DNA of 7,797 nucleotides from Pseudomonadales bacterium. GTDB lineage: Bacteria; Pseudomonadota; Gammaproteobacteria; Pseudomonadales; JAHEIH01. The position numbers and the translations under genes are program-made. Below, piece after piece: positions 1-6,298 of the stretch. The notes below the pieces were generated by a model, which saw only the letters and a program-made list of their open reading frames with translations, was not told the DNA's origin and did no database searches. The first letter of the stretch is position 1, and each line of letters starts with the position of its first letter. The stretch lies in NCBI GenBank assembly GCA_023255355.1, contig JALRIU010000276.1, positions 1-7,797 on the forward strand, in the 5' to 3' direction.

Positions 1-1517
1 AATTCTTCAACGTATTCTGGCGTCTCAACCGCAAGATCATAGCGCAGGCCTGAGGCGATCAAAATGCGTTTAACCCCTTTGATATCTCGCGCTTTACGAT
101 AGAGATTAACCAACGGAGTTTGATCGGTATCGAGATTTTTACAGATGGTCGGATATATACAAGCTGGGCGTCGACAACTAGCTTCAATCTCTTTGCTTTT
201 ACACGCTAGTCGCCACATATTTGCGGTTGGACCGCCCAGGTCAGATATTGTGCCTGTAAATCCTGGGGTTTTATCGCGAATATTTTCAATTTCACGCAGA
301 ATGGAATCTTCCGAGCGACTTTGAATAATTCGGCCTTCGTGTTCGGTAATTGAACAGAACGAGCATCCACCAAAGCAACCGCGCATGATATTGACCGAAA
401 AACGAATCATCTCAAACGCTGCATTTCGCGCATCGCCATACTTTGGATGGGGCACTCGCTGATAAGGAAGCTCAAAAACCGTATCTAATTCATCTGTTTC
501 TAGAGGAATAGGCGGAGGGTTTTGCCATACAAAGCGTTTACCGTGTGCCTGAACGATAGCCCTTGCATTGCCTGGATTGGTTTCTAAATGGAATACTCTG
601 GACGCATGGGCGTAAAGCACCTTGTCTTTGGCAACTTTTTCAAAAGGCGGCAATATAATAGTGGCTTCACGGTTTCGTTGTGCCAGCGTTTTCTTATCGA
701 GGTCGATAATATTGACGACTTGTGTGTCGCTTTCTTGCTGAACTGGGGCAGGGTTAGCCTCCATGGCTTCATAGGGGTTCGGTATTGGATCAATTTTACC
801 AATATTGTCTACGTACCTTGAATCAATATAAAAGCCCTCAGAGGGCAGCTGATTAAGGATGAACGAGGTGCCTCTCACATCTCGAATTTCGCTTGGTTTT
901 TCGCCTCTTGCTATGCGATGGGTAACTTCAACTAGGGCGCGTTCTGCATTGCCGTAAATCAACAGATCGGCCTTGGCATCGATAAGCATGGAGCGACGAA
1001 CTTTTTCACTCCAGTAATCATAGTGAGCTAGGCGGCGTAGCGAGGCTTCAATGCCTCCGAGAATAATTGGCACATCTTTGTAAGCTTCTCGACAACGTTG
1101 AGAATAGACTAGGGTGGCACGATCTGGTCGTTTACCACCAACATTACCAGGCGTGTAGGCATCATCGTGGCGCAGTTTTTTATCAGCCGTATAGCGGTTA
1201 ATCATGGAGTCCATGTTGCCGGCGGTAATGCCAAAGTAGAGGTTCGGCTTGCCTAGCCGTTTAAAATCGCTAGCGTCTTGCCAAGTTGGCTGGTCAATAA
1301 TACCCACGCGGTAACCTTGAGCTTCCAGAGTTCGACCAATTACCGCCATGCCAAAGCTTGGGTGATCGACATAGGCGTCACCGGTTACCACAATGATATC
1401 GCAACTATCCCAGCCCAAAGCATCCATTTCTTCACGTGTAGTGGGTAGGAAAGGCGCGCTGCCGTAGCATTCAGCCCAGTACTTATCGTAGGAAAACAGA
1501 TGTTTTGAATTGTTCAT
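1..1517 (-). CDS. ygiQ: YgiQ-family radical SAM protein (partial, C-terminus off the left edge)
   Basis: An uninterrupted minus-strand frame runs from an ATG at 1517 to the left edge (505 codons). The N-terminus (FLPTTREEMDALGWDSCDII, then VTGDAYVDHPSFGM) closely matches the YgiQ/UPF0313 family as I recall it from E. coli, including the N-terminal 'Radical_SAM_N' region. The radical SAM motif CFGGCSFC lies at residues 381-388: Cys381, Cys385 and Cys388 would hold the 4Fe-4S cluster that binds S-adenosylmethionine. A second cysteine group (Cys439, Cys448, Cys453, Cys459) lies further on and seems conserved in the family; an auxiliary cluster is only inference. E. coli YgiQ is about 740 residues, so roughly 230 C-terminal residues are missing here. 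The substrate of the family is unknown to me. The ATG has no strong Shine-Dalgarno sequence, but the protein aligns from its first residues. The gene lies downstream of, and on the same strand as, the 257-residue protein gene. Confidence 0.95.
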   Translation of the reverse strand, partial: MNNSKHLFSYDKYWAECYGSAPFLPTTREEMDALGWDSCDIIVVTGDAYVDHPSFGMAVIGRTLEAQGYRVGIIDQPTWQDASDFKRLGKPNLYFGITAGNMDSMINRYTADKKLRHDDAYTPGNVGGKRPDRATLVYSQRCREAYKDVPIILGGIEASLRRLAHYDYWSEKVRRSMLIDAKADLLIYGNAERALVEVTHRIARGEKPSEIRDVRGTSFILNQLPSEGFYIDSRYVDNIGKIDPIPNPYEAMEANPAPVQQESDTQVVNIIDLDKKTLAQRNREATIILPPFEKVAKDKVLYAHASRVFHLETNPGNARAIVQAHGKRFVWQNPPPIPLETDELDTVFELPYQRVPHPKYGDARNAAFEMIRFSVNIMRGCFGGCSFCSITEHEGRIIQSRSEDSILREIENIRDKTPGFTGTISDLGGPTANMWRLACKSKEIEASCRRPACIYPTICKNLDTDQTPLVNLYRKARDIKGVKRILIASGLRYDLAVETPEYVEE

Positions 1518-1546
1518 TTCGCCACGGTGCCTTTTATGACCAGCTG

Positions 1547-1571
1547 AGCAGCGCCATTATTTGGCGCTGCT
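1547..1571. repeat. Perfect 10-bp inverted repeat in the ygiQ leader
   Basis: The arms AGCAGCGCCA (1547-1556) and TGGCGCTGCT (1562-1571) are exact reverse complements around a 5-nt loop (TTATT). Neither side carries a T-run, so it is not a classical intrinsic terminator in either direction. It lies 30 bp before the ygiQ start and about 80 bp after the stop of the upstream gene. It could be a leader hairpin, an attenuating structure, an mRNA 3'-end stabiliser or a protein-binding site; the sequence does not decide between these. Confidence 0.6.
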
Positions 1572-1648
1572 TCAAAGAAATGTCATTTTAACATTTAAAA
1601 GGCGAGCAACCCAGAGATTCTTATGAGTTACTTATGGTCGCAAAGTAG

Positions 1649-2422
1649 TTAATCGTCGTAGGCATGTTTTTTAAGAAAGATACCATCTTGGTCTTCCATT
1701 TCCTGCCAATCTTTTTCTCGGCGTTCACGTTCGCGCTTGTTAGCCTCTTTTACTAATTCCACATGGTCTTGGTTTTTCACTAAGCGTTGACGAAAATCTT
1801 CCATGCGTTCTAGTTTGTTAAAGTGGGTTGAGCGCTGCAGTAAATTGATGCACGAAGATAAATTGTGTACGGCGACAACGTATTTTTTTTCTAGTTCCGC
1901 CTCTTTGGCTAACTGATCATGCTGAAATACTTGAAGTTCTAGCATGGAATTTTGCAAATCAAACTTTATAGGTGATGAATCACGAGGTGAAATGGCCTTA
2001 GCTTCAATCATGTTGTTAAGTAATTTGCCCACCGTGCGTAAAGCGCCCCGAGCTTCGCTTAAACCTGACTTGGTGGTAGGGAAATCTGGCTCAAAGGGGT
2101 TGCCAACCTGCTCCTGCGTTGCACTGATCATAACTCGCGTTTGATCAATTCGCTCCATAAAGCTTTCATCGCGTGGACTGATGATTAATAGTTGCCGGTA
2201 AACGCCTAGTAATTTATGCAAAACAAGTAGTCTAAGCCTTGGCGTAAGGGCTTTTACTGCATCATCGACTAAAAGATCCTGCAGCATCGTGCTTCGCTGA
2301 CGCAGCACTAATAATTGTCGTGCGCGTTCACGCCGACGTTTATCTGCTGCCTGTAGGATTGACGCAACAATGACCATCATCATAATCAATCCAAGGATAA
2401 AAACTGCAGTACTGATTGACAT
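1649..2422 (-). CDS. Unrecognised membrane-anchored, helix-rich protein (257 aa)
   Basis: I do not recognise this family. The open frame extends up to 2533, but the ATG at 2422 is the better start. It is preceded by GGAG four bases upstream, a TATACT promoter element lies 28 bp before it, and the extra 37 codons overlap both that element and the tRNA-Glu promoter. From that start, residues 4-24 form one hydrophobic segment. A strongly basic stretch follows (KRRRERARQ, residues 28-36), so by the positive-inside rule the rest should be cytoplasmic. The remainder is predicted to be mostly helical and charged, ending in a basic and acidic helix (residues 222-245, rich in K, R and E) that could be a coiled coil. 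The motif I-S-P-R-D occurs twice (residues 81-85 and 144-148). There is one cysteine and no visible catalytic motif. ygiQ follows after 131 bp, possibly in the same transcript. It is a real gene; its function is unknown. Confidence 0.8.
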   Translation of the reverse strand: MSISTAVFILGLIMMMVIVASILQAADKRRRERARQLLVLRQRSTMLQDLLVDDAVKALTPRLRLLVLHKLLGVYRQLLIISPRDESFMERIDQTRVMISATQEQVGNPFEPDFPTTKSGLSEARGALRTVGKLLNNMIEAKAISPRDSSPIKFDLQNSMLELQVFQHDQLAKEAELEKKYVVAVHNLSSCINLLQRSTHFNKLERMEDFRQRLVKNQDHVELVKEANKRERERREKDWQEMEDQDGIFLKKHAYDD

Positions 2423-2450
2423 ACTTCTCCAAAGCGTATGGTTAATTAGC

Positions 2451-2456
2451 AGTATA
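2451..2456 (-). promoter_or_regulatory. Candidate -10 element for the 257-aa protein gene
   Basis: The minus strand reads TATACT here, one mismatch from the sigma-70 -10 consensus. Transcription would start about 22 bases before the ATG at 2422. No good -35 hexamer is present 16-18 bp upstream, so the promoter may be weak or need an activator. Its position supports the downstream start choice for the gene. Confidence 0.45.
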
Positions 2457-2509
2457 GTCGGCAGGTTTGGAAAACATTTTAAAAAAATGCACTTTTTTTT
2501 GGTTCTTAC

Positions 2510-2538
2510 TTGACTCAGTGGCGGGGTAACCATAAAAT
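2510..2538 (+). promoter_or_regulatory. Sigma-70 promoter of tRNA-Glu with GC-rich discriminator
   Basis: TTGACT (2510-2515) and TAAAAT (2533-2538) are separated by exactly 17 bp, each one base from consensus. The next bases, GCGCGCC (2539-2545), form the GC-rich discriminator typical of stable-RNA promoters under stringent control by ppGpp and DksA. That regulation is known for such promoters and is inferred here. Transcription should begin near 2545, about 41 bases before the mature tRNA. Confidence 0.85.
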
Positions 2539-2547
2539 GCGCGCCAT

Positions 2548-2578
2548 CTTGATTGAAGCAGCGCTTGCGCTTATCAAG
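2548..2578 (+). other. Hairpin in the tRNA-Glu 5' leader
   Basis: The pre-tRNA leader contains nested inverted repeats. The outer arms are CTTGAT (2548-2553) and ATCAAG (2573-2578); the inner arms are AGCGC (2560-2564) and GCGCT (2567-2571) around TT. The structure would fill most of the leader and end seven bases before the mature 5' end cut by RNase P. It may aid processing or only keep the leader from pairing with the tRNA body. Confidence 0.5.
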
Positions 2579-2585
2579 GGACTGC

Positions 2586-2661
2586 GTCCCCTTCGTCTAG
2601 TGGCCTAGGACATCGCCCTTTCACGGCGAGAACAGGGGTTCGAACCCCCTAGGGGACGCCA
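2586..2661 (+). tRNA. gltT: tRNA-Glu (anticodon UUC)
   Basis: This is a 76-base cloverleaf with encoded CCA (2659-2661). The acceptor arm is GTCCCCT paired with AGGGGAC. The anticodon stem TCGCC/GGCGA (2613-2617, 2625-2629) encloses the loop CTTTCAC, with anticodon TTC at 2620-2622. The T-arm contains GGTTCGAACC. It closely matches E. coli tRNA-Glu. It stands alone rather than inside an rRNA operon, so the symbol, borrowed from one E. coli copy, is only indicative. No integrated element is seen at its 3' end. Confidence in the tRNA identity is very high; confidence in the symbol is low. Confidence 0.97.
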
Positions 2662-2663
2662 CT

Positions 2664-2673
2664 CTTTCTTTTT
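2664..2673 (+). terminator. T-rich tract after tRNA-Glu, possible terminator
   Basis: The tract TCTTTCTTTT begins two bases after the encoded CCA and continues with two more T. There is no separate GC hairpin directly in front of it, so only the tRNA's own 3' structure could act as the stem. Termination here is plausible but not demonstrated. Confidence 0.3.
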
Positions 2674-2690
2674 TCATCAATGATTAAAAT

Positions 2691-3857
2691 TTAGTCTCTA
2701 CGCAATCTGTCTGATACCGCGATAGGATTGGGATAATTAAAGACTACAATATACGATGAAACCAAGAAGGTTATTATGGCGGTCGCTTGAATCAAGTGGG
2801 ATGCTTCTTTGCCTATCAGGCTATTTTCAAAAGCAACATAGGCAATCAATAGCGAAAACTCACTGATTTGACCTAAGCGAAAGCCAACATCCCATGCCAA
2901 GCGATTATTTTCACTCAGTTTGCGCAACAAAAATCTAAATATCATCGGTTTTGCAGCGATCATCAAGGTGGATAATGCGATGGCCGGTATAATGATGCTT
3001 CCAAGAACCGTCAAATCAAACCTAGCACCGAGCGAGAAAAAGAAAAGAATCAAAAAGAAATCCCGCAGAGGTTTAAGATTAATCGCGATATATTGCGAAA
3101 TTGGGCTACTGGCAAGGGTAATCCCAGCGATAAAGGCGCCAATTTCTGCTGATAATCCTACGGCATGAGCGGCTTCAGCAACGCCTAAACACCAGCCGAT
3201 AGCGATCAAGAAGATATATTCGTGAAAACGGTCAAACTTTAATAACAACGCTAGTAAGACATAACGCACAAAGAGCATGGCGCTGGCGATAATGATTGGT
3301 AGAGCGAGCAGGGTGATCCCTAGGCCTTTCAAGTCAAAACTGCCAGAGCTGCCACTGAACAAAAACAAGAGCACGAAAATGGCGATGACATCCTGCAGCA
3401 GCAGTAAGCCAATCATAAGTTCACCAGTATGCTTGTGGTGCAATACTGTAGTGGGCAAAAGCTTAATGCCAATAATGGTTGAACTAAACATCATCGCCAG
3501 CCCAACGATCCAGGCCTCAGTATCCGCAAAACCAAACGCCTTACTGACGCCAAAACCAATCAGTGCAAATGCAATTGAGCTAAAAATAGCAACTGTAGTC
3601 GCTTTGCGAAGCATGGTAACCAATGCTTGCGGTTGCATATCAAGCCCCAACAGAAATAGCAAAAAGATGATACCTGTATGAGATATATCAGAAAGCAAAC
3701 TAAGATCGTTGATGTAGCTCAGCCCGTAGGGTCCCACCAAAGCACCAAGTACTATGTAGGCAATCAAAAGCGGCTGACGTGAATAGAGGGCGAACGTCGC
3801 AAGGATTGCGGCGCCACTAAAAATCAAAAAAAACGAAGTTGTTATGCTAGTTTCCAT
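2691..3857 (-). CDS. CPA2-family cation/proton antiporter, membrane domain only
   Basis: This is a 388-residue integral membrane protein with about 12 hydrophobic segments, resembling the Na+/H+ exchanger domain of the KefB/KefC/YbaL group (CPA2). Family landmarks are GLD (residues 71-73), the FSST stretch (124-127), the ion-site motif LLLQD with Asp156 (152-156), the PLRDFFLILFFFSLGARFDL segment (263-282) and RLGQISEFSLL (327-337). It should exchange Na+ or K+ for protons across the inner membrane; the ion cannot be told from sequence. The C-terminal nucleotide-binding TrkA_N/RCK domain of full-length KefB/C (about 600 residues) is absent: the protein ends soon after the last membrane helix, and the frame shows no sign of a broken tail. 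The ATG at 3857 has no Shine-Dalgarno sequence and lies inside an inverted repeat. The gene is 44 bp downstream of the DUF934 gene and could be read from the same transcript. Confidence 0.9.
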   Translation of the reverse strand: METSITTSFFLIFSGAAILATFALYSRQPLLIAYIVLGALVGPYGLSYINDLSLLSDISHTGIIFLLFLLGLDMQPQALVTMLRKATTVAIFSSIAFALIGFGVSKAFGFADTEAWIVGLAMMFSSTIIGIKLLPTTVLHHKHTGELMIGLLLLQDVIAIFVLLFLFSGSSGSFDLKGLGITLLALPIIIASAMLFVRYVLLALLLKFDRFHEYIFLIAIGWCLGVAEAAHAVGLSAEIGAFIAGITLASSPISQYIAINLKPLRDFFLILFFFSLGARFDLTVLGSIIIPAIALSTLMIAAKPMIFRFLLRKLSENNRLAWDVGFRLGQISEFSLLIAYVAFENSLIGKEASHLIQATAIITFLVSSYIVVFNYPNPIAVSDRLRRD

Positions 3858-3886
3858 GTCGTTAATTGTATAACACAGAAACTAGC
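3846..3886. repeat. 9-bp inverted repeat bracketing the antiporter start codon
   Basis: GCTAGTTTC (3846-3854) and GAAACTAGC (3878-3886) are exact reverse complements, 23 bp apart. The antiporter start codon (3855-3857) directly abuts the inner edge of the coding-side arm, which itself encodes codons 2-4. In a transcript read through from the DUF934 gene this would form a hairpin with the start codon in the loop beside the stem. As DNA it could be an operator, since a possible minus-strand -10 (TATACA, 3867-3872) lies between the arms. Confidence 0.55.
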
Positions 3887-3901
3887 TGAGCTAATTAAAT
3901 A

Positions 3902-4405
3902 TTAGCGATGAAGAAGTGGACGAGGGTCGTCTTGGGCGCCCTGATAAGGATTGCTAAACGTACTTAGATAAGGTCTCGCCTCATCTGTATCGTCTTGATT
4001 ACGCAAAATAAAGCTATTTATACCTACGCGGCGCATCGCAAACAACTGATCGATCAAAACATCACCTATGGCACGAATTTCACCCTCGAAATTGAACTGC
4101 TCTCGCAATTCACGGGCGTGACTATAGCCACGGCCATCGGTGAAAACAGGGAAATTAATGGCAATCACACTGAAATAGTGTAAATCACTCGCTACAAGGC
4201 GAGGTGATTCGTCGCTGTTAATGATTAAGCCAAGCTTATCAGTACCTCTATCAACAAGTTGGTGTTTAAATTCACCCCAGTGTTTTAGTGAGACCAAAAC
4301 CCTGCCTGGAGGAATGTCTTGGTAATTATCAAGTTCCTTATCATCACCAATTACAATCCAGTTATCGTAGACAACTGCGCCATTATCAAGCAGCTTTTTT
4401 ACCAT
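3902..4405 (-). CDS. DUF934 protein, sulfite reductase partner
   Basis: This is a 167-residue soluble protein. I assign it to DUF934 from the hallmark FPVFTDGRGYSHARELR (residues 85-101) and the following AIGDVLIDQLFAMRRVGINS (residues 112-131). The family is repeatedly found next to siroheme sulfite/nitrite reductase genes, but I know of no established biochemical role. The protein contains no cysteine, so it cannot itself ligate an iron-sulfur cluster through thiolates; a structural, assembly or electron-delivery helper is inference only. The ATG at 4405 is preceded by a perfect AAGGAGG (4412-4418 on the minus strand) six bases upstream. This ribosome site lies inside the end of the reductase gene, and the two frames overlap by 20 bp, which points to translational coupling. 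The C-terminal 25 residues or so are polar and look disordered. Confidence 0.9.
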   Translation of the reverse strand: MVKKLLDNGAVVYDNWIVIGDDKELDNYQDIPPGRVLVSLKHWGEFKHQLVDRGTDKLGLIINSDESPRLVASDLHYFSVIAINFPVFTDGRGYSHARELREQFNFEGEIRAIGDVLIDQLFAMRRVGINSFILRNQDDTDEARPYLSTFSNPYQGAQDDPRPLLHR

Positions 4406-6053
4406 ATACAGCCTCCTTAAAGGGGTCGGTTCCTGTGCGGTTAACCGTTTCTATAAAACGCTCACCTTCAATGCGAGTAGCAACATATTGATTGAGAATT
4501 TGCTCGATAACCTCAGGGATTTCTTCTGCCTTGAATGATGGGCCAAGAATTTTAGCCACTTTTGCATCCTTACCAGAATCGCCGCCTAGGCAAATTTGGA
4601 AAAACTCTTCGCCTTTTTTATCGACGCCTAGAATGCCAATATGTCCAATATGGTGGTGGCCGCAAGCGTTCATACAGCCCGAAATATTGAGGTCTACATC
4701 GCCTATGTCGTGCAAATAATCAATGTCGTCAAAGCGTTGCTGGATAGCTGTAGCAACTGGAATGGATTTAGCATTAGCCAGCGAGCAATAATCACCACCA
4801 GGGCAGCTTATAAGATCCGTGATATAACCGATGTTTGGAGTTGCTAAACCCAACTCTTTGAGCGATTGCCAAAGCGTGAAAAGATTACTGCGCTGCACGT
4901 CGGCCAGAACCATGTTTTGTTCGTGGGTGGTTCTTACCTCACCGAACGAGTATTTATCAGCGATATCAGCAATGGCACGCATTTGTGCACTTGTTACATC
5001 TCCAGGCGCTACCCCTGTTGGTTTGAGCGATAAATTGACGATGGCATAGTTAGCGTGTTTATGTTCTTTTACATTGCGCTGCAACCAAAGATCAAAGGCA
5101 CGGTGAGCAGCACGCTGACTTTCAATTTGCTGAACAACTGAAGGATCATGCTGGGTTTCATAGTTTGGGGCACCAAAAAAACTTTTCGCCCAAGTAATGT
5201 CCTCATCGGTAAGTGTTGAAGGGCCATCTTTAAGATAGTTTTCCCATTCGTGCTCAACCTGACGTTTGAAGCTTTCTAAACCGGTGGCTTTTACTAATAT
5301 CTTTATCCGTGCTTTATATTTATTGTCGCGACGTCCATGGAGGTTGTATACGCGAAGTATTGCCTCCAGATAGGTCAATAGATGCTGAGGTGGTAACGCT
5401 GGATGGATCTCTTCACCAACCATCGGGGTACGACCCAAACCGCCACCTACAAATATACGGCAAGCAACTTGGCCTTCATGTTTTATTAGTTCAATACCAA
5501 TATCGTGGAACTGGACTGCAGCACGGTCAGAGGCTGCACCATTCACCGCAATTTTGAATTTACGTGGTAGAAAAGAAAACTCAGGATGGAAGGTCGACCA
5601 CTGACGGATAAGCTCACAGTATGGGCGAGGGTCTTCAATTTCATCGGTCGCTACACCGGCGAATTGGTCCGACGTAATGTTACGGATACAGCTGCCGCTA
5701 GCCTGAATCGCATGCATTTCAACTTCAGCCAATTCACCCAAAATAGCAGGTACGTCTTCTAGTTTGGGCCAATTAAGTTGGATGTTTTGACGGGTAGAAA
5801 TATGTCCATAGCCTTTATCAAAACGATCAGAAATATCAGCTAAGCGACGTAATTGGGTTGTCGATAGCATGCCGTAAGGAATATTGATGCGCAGCATCGG
5901 TGCGAGGCGTTGAATATATAAACCGTTTTGTAAACGCAAGGGTAAAAACTCAGATTCTGAAAGTCTACCGTCTAAAAAACGTGTTGTCTGATCTTGAAAC
6001 TGAGCAACTCGCTCTTGCAAAAGTTGCTTATCATATTCGTTATAAAGATACAT
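4386..6053 (-). CDS. cysI: Siroheme/4Fe-4S sulfite (or nitrite) reductase hemoprotein
   Basis: The 555-residue product is of the assimilatory reductase type and performs the six-electron reduction of sulfite to sulfide in the cytoplasm. From the chosen ATG (6053), the siroheme-bridged 4Fe-4S ligands are Cys417 and Cys423 (CPGGDYC) and Cys460 and Cys464 (CMNAC). Residues matching the anion-binding set of E. coli CysI are also present: Arg88 (STRQN), Arg124 (CIRN), and Lys165 and Lys167 (PRKFK). The duplicated fold (GHISTRQNIQ near residue 83 and GEVRTTHEQN near 371) is intact. The open frame extends ten codons further to 6083, but MYLYNEYDKQ is the usual family N-terminus and has AGGTG four bases upstream. 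No CysJ flavoprotein gene is adjacent, so electrons may come from ferredoxin or another donor. The DUF934 neighbour favours sulfite over nitrite as substrate; nitrite cannot be excluded. Confidence 0.92.
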   Translation of the reverse strand: MYLYNEYDKQLLQERVAQFQDQTTRFLDGRLSESEFLPLRLQNGLYIQRLAPMLRINIPYGMLSTTQLRRLADISDRFDKGYGHISTRQNIQLNWPKLEDVPAILGELAEVEMHAIQASGSCIRNITSDQFAGVATDEIEDPRPYCELIRQWSTFHPEFSFLPRKFKIAVNGAASDRAAVQFHDIGIELIKHEGQVACRIFVGGGLGRTPMVGEEIHPALPPQHLLTYLEAILRVYNLHGRRDNKYKARIKILVKATGLESFKRQVEHEWENYLKDGPSTLTDEDITWAKSFFGAPNYETQHDPSVVQQIESQRAAHRAFDLWLQRNVKEHKHANYAIVNLSLKPTGVAPGDVTSAQMRAIADIADKYSFGEVRTTHEQNMVLADVQRSNLFTLWQSLKELGLATPNIGYITDLISCPGGDYCSLANAKSIPVATAIQQRFDDIDYLHDIGDVDLNISGCMNACGHHHIGHIGILGVDKKGEEFFQICLGGDSGKDAKVAKILGPSFKAEEIPEVIEQILNQYVATRIEGERFIETVNRTGTDPFKEAVYGKKAA

Positions 6054-6088
6054 TTTGCACCTACCGTAAATTGATGGGTGCATGATAC

Positions 6089-6111
6089 CTAAAGATATTT
6101 AGACGATCTAA
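6089..6111. promoter_or_regulatory. Overlapping small palindromes upstream of the reductase gene
   Basis: The plus strand carries CTAAAGATATTTAG (6089-6102; arms CTAAA/TTTAG) overlapping TTAGACGATCTAA (6099-6111; arms TTAGA/TCTAA). Together they give three half-site-like elements 36-58 bp before the start at 6053. This could be an operator, for example for a LysR-type regulator such as CysB, but the match is not specific and the region is AT-rich. I see no convincing sigma-70 promoter for the reductase gene in the rest of the interval. Confidence 0.3.
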
Positions 6112-6231
6112 GAATATAAAATTACAAATTTATTCTATTTAGTAATATGAAGGATGGGAAATCATTGCGAGATTTAATGTTTATTCTAAGCCAAGCGAGC
6201 GTCTGTATCTTCTCATTATGCTAATTATCTG

Positions 6232-6237
6232 TATAAT
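6232..6237 (+). promoter_or_regulatory. Consensus -10 element (TATAAT) for the 36-aa protein gene
   Basis: A perfect TATAAT sits 61 bp before the start codon at 6299, so transcription should begin near 6244. No good -35 hexamer is found at 16-18 bp spacing (the candidates read CTTCTC or TTCTCA). The leader of about 55 nt contains the small hairpin CCGC-TTT-GCGG at 6258-6268. The position between divergent genes supports a dedicated promoter for the miniprotein. Confidence 0.6.
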
Positions 6238-6298
6238 GCCGATGTCGAATTTCTGGTCCGCTTTGCGGTAATTAATTGAACCATCAGGGAGACTCAAT

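Noticed and set aside
584..821. Short open frames on both strands (72 and 77 codons)
   Set aside because: They lie entirely within the conserved ygiQ frame, which is intact across this stretch; they are shadows in other frames.
2586..2690. Attachment site or integrated element at tRNA-Glu
   Set aside because: No duplicated tRNA 3' segment, integrase or foreign-looking DNA follows the tRNA; ordinary chromosomal genes flank it.
3277..3681. 134-codon plus-strand open frame
   Set aside because: It is antisense to the membrane-domain antiporter gene; the complement of hydrophobic codons often yields long open frames, and no ribosome site or family feature supports it.
4831..5557. Several plus-strand frames opposite the sulfite reductase gene
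   Set aside because: They overlap well-conserved reductase coding sequence and show no recognisable protein features.
6146..6223. 25-codon ORF on the plus strand upstream of the miniprotein
   Set aside because: It lacks a ribosome site, lies mostly upstream of the TATAAT element, and has no distinctive composition.
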